A stretch of DNA of 51,049 bases from Chlorobium sp. Lineage in GTDB: Bacteria; Bacteroidota; Chlorobiia; Chlorobiales; Chlorobiaceae. The translations under genes were made by a program, and so were the position numbers. Under the pieces are notes generated by a model. It was not told where the DNA came from. It was given only the letters and a program-made list of their open reading frames with translations, and ran no database searches. Shown piece after piece: positions 23,647-31,560 of the stretch. Each line of letters opens with the position of its first letter. Position 1 is the stretch's first letter. Location: contig JANQHQ010000024.1 in the NCBI GenBank assembly GCA_028282595.1, forward strand, positions 1-51,049, in the 5' to 3' direction.

Positions 23647-26600
23647 TCAGTCGTTCGGGTATTTTCTTGCGGCAAGGTACTCATAGTCCGCAAACCGCGC
23701 ATCGACTTCCTGCTGGATTTCCTCGAAGTACGCTTTTGCCAGATCGGGATGGCTTTTCTTGAGCATCCGGAAACGGTTTTCCGTGTTGAGAAACTGCTCG
23801 ACGGGTATCTTCGGCTTTTTCGAGTCGAGGATCAAAGGATTCTTACCTTCTTTTCTTCTTTCAGGATTGTAGCGATACAGCAGCCAGTGTCCCGAGTCGA
23901 CAGCGAGCTTCTGCTGTGCCATGCCTGTCGCCATGTTGATTCCGTGGGCAATGCAGTGTGAGTAGGCAATGATGATCGACGGGCCGTCGTAGGCCTCGGC
24001 CTCTATGAACGCTTTCAGTGTCTGCTCGTCCCTGGAACCCATCGCGACACTGGCTACATATGCGTTGCCGTAGGTCATCGAAATCATGCCCAGATCCTTC
24101 TTGGTCATTGGTCTTCCGGCAGCAGCGAATTTCGCGACCGCAGCTTTCGGAGTCGCTTTCGATGCCTGACCACCGGTATTCGAGTAGACTTCGGTGTCGA
24201 GCACGATCAGGTTGACGTTCTGGCTGCTTGCGGTGATATGGTCCACACCGCTGTACCCGATATCGTAGGCCCACCCGTCGCCTCCGATGCCCCAGACGCT
24301 TTTCTTGGCCAGCATGTCGGCGATTGGCATAAGGTTTTTTGCCTCGATCCGGTCGATGGTTTCAAGCTTTTCCTTGAGAATTGCAATTCTCTCACGCTGC
24401 TCGAATATATCCGGCTCGGAATTCTGCTTTGCCTCGATAATTTCGGTTGCAAGGGTTTCACCGATCTCCGAAGAGAGCGTTTTGACCAGTTCCTCGGCGT
24501 ACTCCTTCTGTTTGTTGATCGAGATCCTGAATCCCAGAGCGAATTCCGCCGTATCCTCGAAAAGAGAGTTTGACCAGGTTGGTCCACGGCCTTCGTCGTT
24601 GGTGCAGAACGGTGTTGTCGGGAGGTTGCCGCCGTAAATCGATGAACATCCGGTGGCATTGCCGAGCACAAGGCGGTCACCGAAGAGCTGGCTCATGAGC
24701 TTGACGTACTGCGTTTCGCCGCAGCCCGCGCAGGCGCCCGAGAACTCAAAGAGAGGACGCTGGAGCTGCTGCTCCTTGACCAGTTTGAGGTTGATTTTCG
24801 AGCGGTCGTATTCAGGAATACTGAGGAAATGTTCCCAGTTTTCTCTTTCGGTTTCCCGCAACGGCAACTGCAGGTCCATATTGAGCGCATGCCTTTCGGG
24901 ATTCTTTTTGTCTTTGCCCGGACAGATGTTGACACAAATTTCACAACCGGTACAGTCTTCTACAGAGACCTGGATTGTGTATTTCTGGCCGGCCCAGTTC
25001 TTTCCTTTGGCGTCAACATGCTTGAAGGTTGCCGGAGCATTTTCGAGATGCTTCGGGTCATACGCCTTCGAACGAATTACCGAGTGAGGACACATCATCA
25101 CGCACTTGCCGCACTGGATGCAGAGGTCCTCCTCCCATACCGGAACCTTCTCGGCAAGGTTACGTTTTTCGTATTTCGCCGTACTGACCGGAAACGTGCC
25201 GTCGACTGGCATCTGGCTTACCGGAACGGAGTCTCCTTGACCCAGAATGATTGTTGCAAGCGTGTTGCAGACAAATTCAGGGGCATCACCCGATATCGGC
25301 GGGCGCATCTCTATGGTGCTGTCGGCAGTGGTGCCGATGGTGACTTCGTGAAGGTTCGAAAGTGAGTTTTCGACAGCCTGGATGTTCTGGTTGACGATGT
25401 CGTCTCCTTTTTTGCCGTAGGTGTCGCGAATTGATTCTTTGATCTTTTCGATGGCCTCGTCGCGGGGCAGCACGCCGGAGATGGCAAAGAAGCATGCCTG
25501 CATAATGGTGTTGATGCGCTGGCCCATGTTGCTTTCTTCGGCAACCTTGTAGGCGTCGATGGTAAAGAGCTTCGCTTTCTTGTCGATCAGGTGCTGCTGA
25601 ACCCGGTTGGGCAGGTGATCCCAGACTTCATCAGCGCTGTAATGCGAGTTGATCAAGAGCGTACCGCCTTTATTGAGGTTCTTGACCAGGTCGTTGGACT
25701 CGAGGAAAATAAAGTGGTGGCACCCGATAAACTGGGCCCGGGAGATCTTGTAGGTCGAGTGAATCGGGTTCGGTCCGAAACGCAGATGCGATACGGTTAT
25801 CTTACCGGCTTTTTTGGAGTCGTAATCAAAATAGCCCTGTGCGTAGTTATCGGTGTTTTCACCGATAATCTTGATGCTGTTTTGGTTGGCGCCCACCGTT
25901 CCGTCCGATCCAAGGCCATAGAACATGGCCCGGAAAACTTCGCCGGGTTCGATGCTGAACGATTCATCATAGTCCAGGCTGGTGTGAGAGACGTCATCAT
26001 TGATGCCGATGGTGAAATGATTCTTCGGTTCATCTTTGGCAAGATTTTCGAAAATCGATTTTACCATCGCCGGAGTGAACTCTTTTGAAGAAAGTCCGTA
26101 ACGGCCGCCGACCACTTTCGGGCCATTGCATCGTTCGCTTTCGTGCAGGGCGTTGACTATGTCGAGGTAGAGCGGTTCACCGGCGCTTCCCGGTTCTTTC
26201 ATGCGATCCAGGGCGGCGATTGCCTTGACGGTTGACGGAAGTGATTCCATGAAACGCCTGGTGTCAAAAGGCCTGTACAGACGAACTTTGACCAGCCCGA
26301 CCTTTTCACCCTGTTTGTTGAGATAGTTGACGGTTTCATATGCGGCTTCGGCACCCGAGCCCATCATGACAATGACGCGCTCCGCGTCGGGAGCACCTTC
26401 ATACTGGAAAGGCTTGTACTCACGTCCGGTCAGTTCTTTGAAGCGTTCCATGTATTCTTCAACAATATCCGGACAGGCCTTATAGTAGGGATTGACAGTC
26501 TCGCGCCCCTGGAAGTAGACATCGGGGTTCTGAGAGGTTCCCCGGATGATAGGTTCATCGGGCGACATGCGGCGGTTTCTGTGGGCAATGACCAGATCGT

Positions 26601-27324
26601 CATCGATCATGCTTCTGATATCGTCGTCGGTGAGCACTTCTACCTTGGTGACTTCGTGTGACGTTCTGAAGCCGTCGAAGAAGTGGAGGAACGGTACTCT
26701 TGACTTCAGTGTCGCGGCTTCTGCAATCAGGCCGAGATCCATCGTTTCCTGTCCTGAACAGGAGGCAAGCATAGCGAAACCCGTTCCGCGAACCGACATG
26801 ACGTCGCCGTGGTCACCGAATATGGAGAGTGCCTGACAGGCAAGAGAGCGGGCGGCAACGTGAATGGTGCAGGGGGTGAGCTCACCGGCAATTTTATACA
26901 TTGTCGGAGGCATGAGCAGAAGGCCCTGTGCAGCGGTGAATGTTGTCGAAAGTGCGCCGGTCTGGACGGCACCGTGTACCGCGGCTATGGCCCCGGCTTC
27001 ATGCTGCATTTCATCGACCAGCGGGACGCTTCCCCAGATATTCGGGATTCCCTTGGCTGCCCAGTCATCCGAATATTCTCCCATATTCGATGCTGGAGTG
27101 ATAGGATATATTGAAATGACCTCGTTCGTGCGATAGGCGACGTGAGCGAGCGCTTCGTTACCTTCCATTATCTTGAGCTTCCGGTCGGTTTTCTTTGAAG
27201 AACCGTTCGGCTTTTGTTTGGCCGTATCTCGCTGCTGTATATCATCAGAGAGGCCTTCGCTTGCACGAGAGGCAGCTCGGGTGGCCGCTCCGTTACCTTC
27301 CAATGTTTTTAAAGTCTGACTCAT
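23647..27324 (-). CDS. nifJ: pyruvate:ferredoxin oxidoreductase (pyruvate synthase), single-chain
   Basis: 1225 residues from ATG 27324. In green sulfur bacteria this enzyme makes pyruvate from acetyl-CoA, CO2 and reduced ferredoxin, linking the reductive TCA cycle to biosynthesis. Order: pyrimidine-binding domain (VISIYPITPASNMGEYSDDW), gamma domain, a two-cluster ferredoxin domain (CIQCGKCVMMCP and CTGCEICVNICPG), then the TPP domain with CAGCGETQYVK and GGDGWAYDIGYSGVDH. The first 48 residues are extra: residues 5-29 repeat the sequence of 50-74 (LEGNGAATRAASRASEG versus MEGNEALAHVAYRTNEV), joined by a charged linker. A perfect inverted repeat 62 bases upstream of the start may be its operator. 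Confidence 0.96.
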   Translation of the reverse strand: MSQTLKTLEGNGAATRAASRASEGLSDDIQQRDTAKQKPNGSSKKTDRKLKIMEGNEALAHVAYRTNEVISIYPITPASNMGEYSDDWAAKGIPNIWGSVPLVDEMQHEAGAIAAVHGAVQTGALSTTFTAAQGLLLMPPTMYKIAGELTPCTIHVAARSLACQALSIFGDHGDVMSVRGTGFAMLASCSGQETMDLGLIAEAATLKSRVPFLHFFDGFRTSHEVTKVEVLTDDDIRSMIDDDLVIAHRNRRMSPDEPIIRGTSQNPDVYFQGRETVNPYYKACPDIVEEYMERFKELTGREYKPFQYEGAPDAERVIVMMGSGAEAAYETVNYLNKQGEKVGLVKVRLYRPFDTRRFMESLPSTVKAIAALDRMKEPGSAGEPLYLDIVNALHESERCNGPKVVGGRYGLSSKEFTPAMVKSIFENLAKDEPKNHFTIGINDDVSHTSLDYDESFSIEPGEVFRAMFYGLGSDGTVGANQNSIKIIGENTDNYAQGYFDYDSKKAGKITVSHLRFGPNPIHSTYKISRAQFIGCHHFIFLESNDLVKNLNKGGTLLINSHYSADEVWDHLPNRVQQHLIDKKAKLFTIDAYKVAEESNMGQRINTIMQACFFAISGVLPRDEAIEKIKESIRDTYGKKGDDIVNQNIQAVENSLSNLHEVTIGTTADSTIEMRPPISGDAPEFVCNTLATIILGQGDSVPVSQMPVDGTFPVSTAKYEKRNLAEKVPVWEEDLCIQCGKCVMMCPHSVIRSKAYDPKHLENAPATFKHVDAKGKNWAGQKYTIQVSVEDCTGCEICVNICPGKDKKNPERHALNMDLQLPLRETERENWEHFLSIPEYDRSKINLKLVKEQQLQRPLFEFSGACAGCGETQYVKLMSQLFGDRLVLGNATGCSSIYGGNLPTTPFCTNDEGRGPTWSNSLFEDTAEFALGFRISINKQKEYAEELVKTLSSEIGETLATEIIEAKQNSEPDIFEQRERIAILKEKLETIDRIEAKNLMPIADMLAKKSVWGIGGDGWAYDIGYSGVDHITASSQNVNLIVLDTEVYSNTGGQASKATPKAAVAKFAAAGRPMTKKDLGMISMTYGNAYVASVAMGSRDEQTLKAFIEAEAYDGPSIIIAYSHCIAHGINMATGMAQQKLAVDSGHWLLYRYNPERRKEGKNPLILDSKKPKIPVEQFLNTENRFRMLKKSHPDLAKAYFEEIQQEVDARFADYEYLAARKYPND
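27103..27312 (-). repeat. in-frame partial duplication of the nifJ 5' end
   Basis: Codons 5-29 (27238-27312) and 50-74 (27103-27177) share a common start; on the plus strand both read CGTTACCTTCCA exactly, with further scattered identity. The duplication lies wholly in frame. Confidence 0.8.
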
Positions 27325-27385
27325 TGTACTTTGAAATAACAAGTTAACGTTTGCTGAATTGTGCCTTGTTGCTGTGTATCAGGTG

Positions 27386-27405
27386 GTATACTGTAAGCAG
27401 TATAC
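27386..27405. promoter_or_regulatory. perfect inverted repeat upstream of nifJ, likely operator
   Basis: GTATACTG (27386-27393) and CAGTATAC (27398-27405) form an 8-base perfect inverted repeat with the spacer TAAG. A related ACTGTAATATA follows at once. It is 62 bases before the nifJ ATG and nearly 280 before rlmB, so nifJ is the likelier target. The regulator is unknown. Confidence 0.6.
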
Positions 27406-27680
27406 ACTGTAATATATGGAGATGATGCCGGTTCAGGAAGAACGACATGCGGCTGCAGGCCGTAGCACTGAACCACGTGCGTAGTACGCTGCGCGGATCT
27501 CCTTTTTGCAGGTGGGAAAGATATTAAAAAGATCAATATACATAAATTTAAATTACATTTCGGCTTTCCTAGTTCCCGCCGGGAGCATTCCGTCTTTCGG
27601 GACTTTCGGCGGAAAAGGTCATTTTTTCAGGTTTGTGGCCGGTTCGCACCGTTCGCTTCCGACATCACGAAAGGGCTGTT
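27406..27680. other. rest of nifJ/rlmB intergenic region
   Basis: No gene or family repeat is recognised. A/T-rich patches near 27525-27565 could hold a promoter for rlmB, whose ATG is at 27681. Confidence 0.4.
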
Positions 27681-28412
27681 ATGGACAATATCGTCTACGG
27701 TAGAAACGCCGTGTTCGAGCTGCTCTCCTCTTCCCCGGAAAAGGTGGAGAAATTGTATTTCCAGTTCAATACCTCGCATCCCAGACTCAAGGAATTGCTC
27801 ATTACGGCCAAGCGCCTCAGGATTCCGGTCGGCAAGGCACGTCTCGAAAAACTGGGGGAGATCGCCGGAACAACCAAGCATCAGGGGGTGTGCGCCCTGA
27901 TGAGCTCGATATCCTACTACCGGCTCGACGAAATTCTCGACGCTCCTCGCAATTCGCATCCTCTGCTCGTGGTGCTGCCGGGACTCAACGACCCGCACAA
28001 CGTCGGCGCCATTCTCAGGACGGCCGAAGCCGTTGCCTCCGACGGTGTCGTACTCGTCGAAGGCAAAGGTTCGCCGGTCAGCGCAGCGGTGCACAAGGCT
28101 TCGGCGGGGGCTCTTTCGCATATCAGGGTGAGCAAGGTGCGCAGCCTCGCCGGAACCCTGCGCTACCTGAAGGAGAAGGGGTTCCAGTTGGTCGCGGCCG
28201 ATATGGATGCCGAAACGAACTATACCGATGTCGATTTCACCCTGCCGACCGTGCTCGTCATGGGCAGCGAAGGAGGGGGACTTCCCCCCGGCGCTCTCGA
28301 CGAGTGCGGGATGCGCGTCCGGATTCCGATAGCCGGATGCGTCGAATCGCTCAACGTGAGCGTTTCGGCGGGGGTGTTGCTCTACGAGGCGATGCGCCAA
28401 CGTTTGGGGTAG
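27681..28412 (+). CDS. rlmB: 23S rRNA (guanosine 2'-O)-methyltransferase, SpoU/TrmH family
   Basis: 243 residues from ATG 27681. The N-terminal substrate domain starts with IVYGRNAVFELL, typical of RlmB. The knotted SPOUT domain has LNDPHNVGAILRTAEA (motif 1), VMGSEGGGLPPGALDEC (motif 2) and IPIAGCVESLNVSVSAGVLLYE (motif 3). It methylates a ribose in 23S rRNA (G2251 in E. coli). The TAG stop is followed directly by a family C element. Confidence 0.94.
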   Translation: MDNIVYGRNAVFELLSSSPEKVEKLYFQFNTSHPRLKELLITAKRLRIPVGKARLEKLGEIAGTTKHQGVCALMSSISYYRLDEILDAPRNSHPLLVVLPGLNDPHNVGAILRTAEAVASDGVVLVEGKGSPVSAAVHKASAGALSHIRVSKVRSLAGTLRYLKEKGFQLVAADMDAETNYTDVDFTLPTVLVMGSEGGGLPPGALDECGMRVRIPIAGCVESLNVSVSAGVLLYEAMRQRLG

Positions 28413-28583
28413 GGTGCGGCGGGAAGCCTGCTGCGCGTCTGGATAGCTGCGTTGTCCCGACTAGTCGGGATCGGAATCCTCATCCCGACCTGTCGGGACT
28501 CCGGTTCCGAAGTTTATCCCGATTCAATCGGGACACCGTTCGCCTTGCTCTCCATTCGCTCGCGACGGCTTCCCGCCGCACCC
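28413..28583 (+). repeat. family C structured repeat, copy 1
   Basis: Closing arms GGGTGCGGCGGGAAGCC (28413-28429) and GGCTTCCCGCCGCACCC (28567-28583) are perfectly complementary over 17 bases. Inside are CCCGACTAGTCGGG, CCCGACCTGTCGGG and CCCGATTCAATCGGG, then GTTCGCCTTGC. The left arm begins on the base after the rlmB stop codon. Confidence 0.9.
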
Positions 28584-28854
28584 GCTGTTAATTCAGTGTT
28601 TTTTACCTGTCACTTCGTATCGTGAACCTTGCCCCTGGTTGAAAATCCTCATTGTTTGAAGCGTCCGGACGGGATGCGAGTGCCTCGGTTCCGACGGTCA
28701 TGCCGAAGGAAGACGAATCAACAACTCAACAGTTCAACAATTTTTTCTTCTCTCCGTCGTTCGCCATCGCACTACGGTTTCACTGGATACAAAAAAATAT
28801 TTACCTTGAATTTTTCATAGACCAGTCCCAAGCAACGTTTAACATTTCACGGTA
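28584..28854. other. gcvH upstream region
   Basis: No glycine riboswitch motif was recognised. It holds the tandem octamer repeat at 28717-28740, followed by a T-run (28741-28746), and an A/T-rich stretch just before gcvH that probably carries the promoter. Confidence 0.45.
28717..28740 (+). repeat. 8-base degenerate tandem repeat, locus 3
   Basis: Three units: ATCAACAA, CTCAACAG, TTCAACAA, followed by six T. Confidence 0.65.
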
Positions 28855-29235
28855 ATGAATGTTCCTGAAGAGCTCCGCTATACGAAAGACCACGAGTGGG
28901 TCAGGGTTCTCGACGACGGCACGATTCGTATCGGGATAACCGATTTCGCCCAGTCCGAACTCGGCGACATTGTGTTCGTAGAGACCAGCCCGGCCGGAAC
29001 GGTCCTGAAAGAACACGATACGTTCGGAACCGTCGAGGCGGTGAAAACCGTCGCGGATCTTTTCGCGCCGGTTTCGGGTGAAATCGTGGCGGTCAACGAC
29101 GCTCTCGATTCGGCCGAGGTCGTCAACAGCGACCCTTACGGCGATGGTTGGATGATCGCCATGAAAATCAGCGATCCCGCCCAACTCGACGCCCTCATGA
29201 GCGCCGACCGATACAGGGAGATCATCGGCGAGTAA
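28855..29235 (+). CDS. gcvH: glycine cleavage system H protein
   Basis: 126 residues. It carries the aminomethyl group on a lipoyl arm between the P and T proteins. The lipoylated lysine is Lys64 in GTVEAVKTVADLFAPVSGE. N-terminal ELRYTKDHEWVRV is typical. gcvPA starts 17 bases downstream, so they form an operon. Confidence 0.97.
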   Translation: MNVPEELRYTKDHEWVRVLDDGTIRIGITDFAQSELGDIVFVETSPAGTVLKEHDTFGTVEAVKTVADLFAPVSGEIVAVNDALDSAEVVNSDPYGDGWMIAMKISDPAQLDALMSADRYREIIGE

Positions 29236-29252
29236 CCTTACCGCGTCACATC

Positions 29253-30590
29253 ATGCCTTTTATTGCCAATACGGACCACGACCGGCAGGAGATGCTTCAG
29301 GCGATCGGAGCGGCTTCTTTTGACGACCTGATCGCCGATATTCCCCGGGAACTTCGTCTGACCGGGCCCCTGAATCTTCCGGAGGCTCTCACCGAACCGG
29401 CTGTCGAGGAATTCATGCGGCGCCTCGCGGCTTCAAATGTCTCCACGGCGCAGTATGTGAGCTATCTCGGCGGGGGAGCCTACGATCACTACCTTCCGCC
29501 CGCGGTCGGGACCGTGGCTTCGCGAAGCGAATTCTATACCGCCTATACGCCCTATCAGGCGGAGGTTTCGCAGGGAACCCTGCAGGCGATTTACGAGTAC
29601 CAGAGCATGATCTGCCGTCTTTACGGGATGGACGTGGCCAACGCGTCGCTTTACGACGGGGCTACCGCCCTGGCGGAGGCGGTGGCCATGGCCATGGCGG
29701 TGACCGGCCGGAAAAAGGTGCTTGCGGCCGGAAAGATCCATCCGTATTCGCTACAGGTGCTGAAAACTTTTATCGAAGCCGGCGGCGACCGCGAAATCCT
29801 GCAGCACGATCTTCATGGCGGCGTGTGTGACGCCTCATCGCTCGACCGGGCCGTCACGGACGAGATCGCGGCCGTTATCGTCCAGCAGCCGAACTTCTAC
29901 GGTTGCATCGAGGACGTTTCCGCCATCGGCGGACATGCGCGCCGGAAGGGCGCGCTGTTTATAGTCTCCGCCGATCCGATCTCTCTCGGGCTGCTCGAAG
30001 CGCCCGGAAAATACGGTGCCGACATCGCCGTCGGCGAGGGGCAGCCGCTCGGCAGCGCGCTGAATTTCGGAGGGCCCTATCTCGGCATCTTCGCCGTCGA
30101 CCGCAAGTATGTGAGAAAGATACCGGGCAGGCTTGTCGGTATGACCAAAGATCGTGACGGCGAGGACGGTTTTATTCTCACCCTGCAGACGAGGGAGCAG
30201 CATATCCGGCGCGAAAAGGCCACGTCGAACATCTGCACGAACCAGGCGCTCAATGCCCTGCAGGCCGTCGTTTACCTCTCGCTTCTCGGCAAACAGGGGT
30301 TGCGGGAAGTTGCGGAACATTCGCTGCAGAAATCCCACTATCTCGCGGAGAAGATCGCGGCGTTGCCGGGATACTCGCTTGCCTTCGAAGCCCCTTTCTT
30401 CCGTGAGTTCGTCGTCAACACGCCCGTACCGGCGAGGGATATCGTCGCAGGACTTGTGAAACAGGGGATTTTCGCGGGTTACGACCTTTCGGCCCTTGGC
30501 GAGGAGGGGCTGCTTATCGCCGTTACGGAGAAACGGACCAGAGAGCAGTTGGACGACTTCGTTCTGAAACTGGGGGCTTTCAGTCGATAA
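29253..30590 (+). CDS. gcvPA: glycine dehydrogenase (decarboxylating) subunit 1
   Basis: 445 residues from ATG 29253. It is the N-terminal half of split P protein; with subunit 2 it decarboxylates glycine. MPFIANTDHDRQEML, YVSYLGGGAYDHYLP, EFYTAYTPYQAEVSQGTLQ and GRLVGMTKDRDG are characteristic. The PLP lysine is on subunit 2 (gcvPB), which is not in this window, nor is gcvT. The 3' end overlaps convergent dapA by 11 bases. Confidence 0.95.
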   Translation: MPFIANTDHDRQEMLQAIGAASFDDLIADIPRELRLTGPLNLPEALTEPAVEEFMRRLAASNVSTAQYVSYLGGGAYDHYLPPAVGTVASRSEFYTAYTPYQAEVSQGTLQAIYEYQSMICRLYGMDVANASLYDGATALAEAVAMAMAVTGRKKVLAAGKIHPYSLQVLKTFIEAGGDREILQHDLHGGVCDASSLDRAVTDEIAAVIVQQPNFYGCIEDVSAIGGHARRKGALFIVSADPISLGLLEAPGKYGADIAVGEGQPLGSALNFGGPYLGIFAVDRKYVRKIPGRLVGMTKDRDGEDGFILTLQTREQHIRREKATSNICTNQALNALQAVVYLSLLGKQGLREVAEHSLQKSHYLAEKIAALPGYSLAFEAPFFREFVVNTPVPARDIVAGLVKQGIFAGYDLSALGEEGLLIAVTEKRTREQLDDFVLKLGAFSR

Positions 30591-31473
30591 GCCCCAGGTT
30601 CCTCAGTTCCTCTTCGATGAGCACCTTCTGCTCCGGTGGCATGGGTACGAGCGGCAGCCGGTAAACTTCTTCTATCATGCCCATCAGCGAGAGTGCGTAC
30701 TTTACCGGTACGGGATTGCTTTCGATGAAGTTCAGCCTGAACAGGTGGCTCAGGCGGTTGTTGAGTACCCGGGCCTGATCGAGCTGTCCTTCCCGCACCA
30801 GCGTGACAAGCTTCTTGACCTCTCCCGGAACCTGGTTGGCCGCCACGGAGATGACGCCGTCTCCCCCGAGGGCCATGAACGGCAGGATGAGCGTGTCTTC
30901 ACCCGTCAGCACCGAGAAGTTTTCGGGTCTCGATCCCAGAAGTTCCATGATCTGCGGCATGTTTTCCGACGCTTCCTTGACGGCCGCTATGTTTTCGAAC
31001 TCGTGGGCGAGCCGGAGTATGGTTTCGGCGCTCATGTTGCGACCGGTTCTTCCGGGGACATTGTAGATGATGACCGGTACGCTCACGGCTTCGGCGATAT
31101 GGCGATAGTGTTCGTACAGGCCCTCCTGGGAGGGTTTGTTATAATAGGGTGAGACGGAGAGGATCGCTTCGGCGCCTGCTTTTTCCGCATTTCGAGCGAG
31201 CTCGACCGCACCGGCCGTGGAGTTCGTGCCCGCGCCGGCCGCTACGAGAATCCTGTTTCCGGCCTCTTCCCGGACGATCTCGACGATCTCCCGCTGTTCT
31301 TCAATGCCGAGCGTCGGGGACTCGCCGGTCGTGCCGCACGGGATGACGATATCCGTTCCGCCTGCGAGATGAAAGCGCATGAGGTTTCTGAGAGCCTCCC
31401 TGTCGAGCGTCGTGTCCTCCCTGAAAGGGGTGACCAGCGCCACGGCCGAGCCGGAAATAACTCTTTTTGACAT
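30580..31473 (-). CDS. dapA: 4-hydroxy-tetrahydrodipicolinate synthase
   Basis: 297 residues from ATG 31473 (MSKRVISGSAVALVTPF); an upstream in-frame start would add 16 residues. It condenses pyruvate with aspartate semialdehyde in lysine and diaminopimelate synthesis. PCGTTGESPTL (substrate binding), Tyr137 in IIYNVPGRTG and Schiff-base Lys166 in IAAVKEAS are all present. It lies downstream of recN on the same strand (87-base gap). Confidence 0.96.
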   Translation of the reverse strand: MSKRVISGSAVALVTPFREDTTLDREALRNLMRFHLAGGTDIVIPCGTTGESPTLGIEEQREIVEIVREEAGNRILVAAGAGTNSTAGAVELARNAEKAGAEAILSVSPYYNKPSQEGLYEHYRHIAEAVSVPVIIYNVPGRTGRNMSAETILRLAHEFENIAAVKEASENMPQIMELLGSRPENFSVLTGEDTLILPFMALGGDGVISVAANQVPGEVKKLVTLVREGQLDQARVLNNRLSHLFRLNFIESNPVPVKYALSLMGMIEEVYRLPLVPMPPEQKVLIEEELRNLGLID

Positions 31474-31560
31474 AGACGATCGGTCCTTGTAGTGGTTTGT
31501 GACTGGTAAAGTATACGGCAAACAGATTGATTTTGCCAGAGAAGGGGGTAAAAACGCCGT

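Noticed and set aside
28413..28583. family C element as an ordinary transposon-derived miniature element
   Set aside because: Kept as an alternative only: terminal inverted repeats of one element family should share sequence between copies, but these arms differ while staying self-complementary.
28584..28854. possible glycine riboswitch before gcvH
   Set aside because: None of the conserved glycine aptamer elements is visible; the segment contains an octamer repeat and A/T-rich promoter-like DNA.
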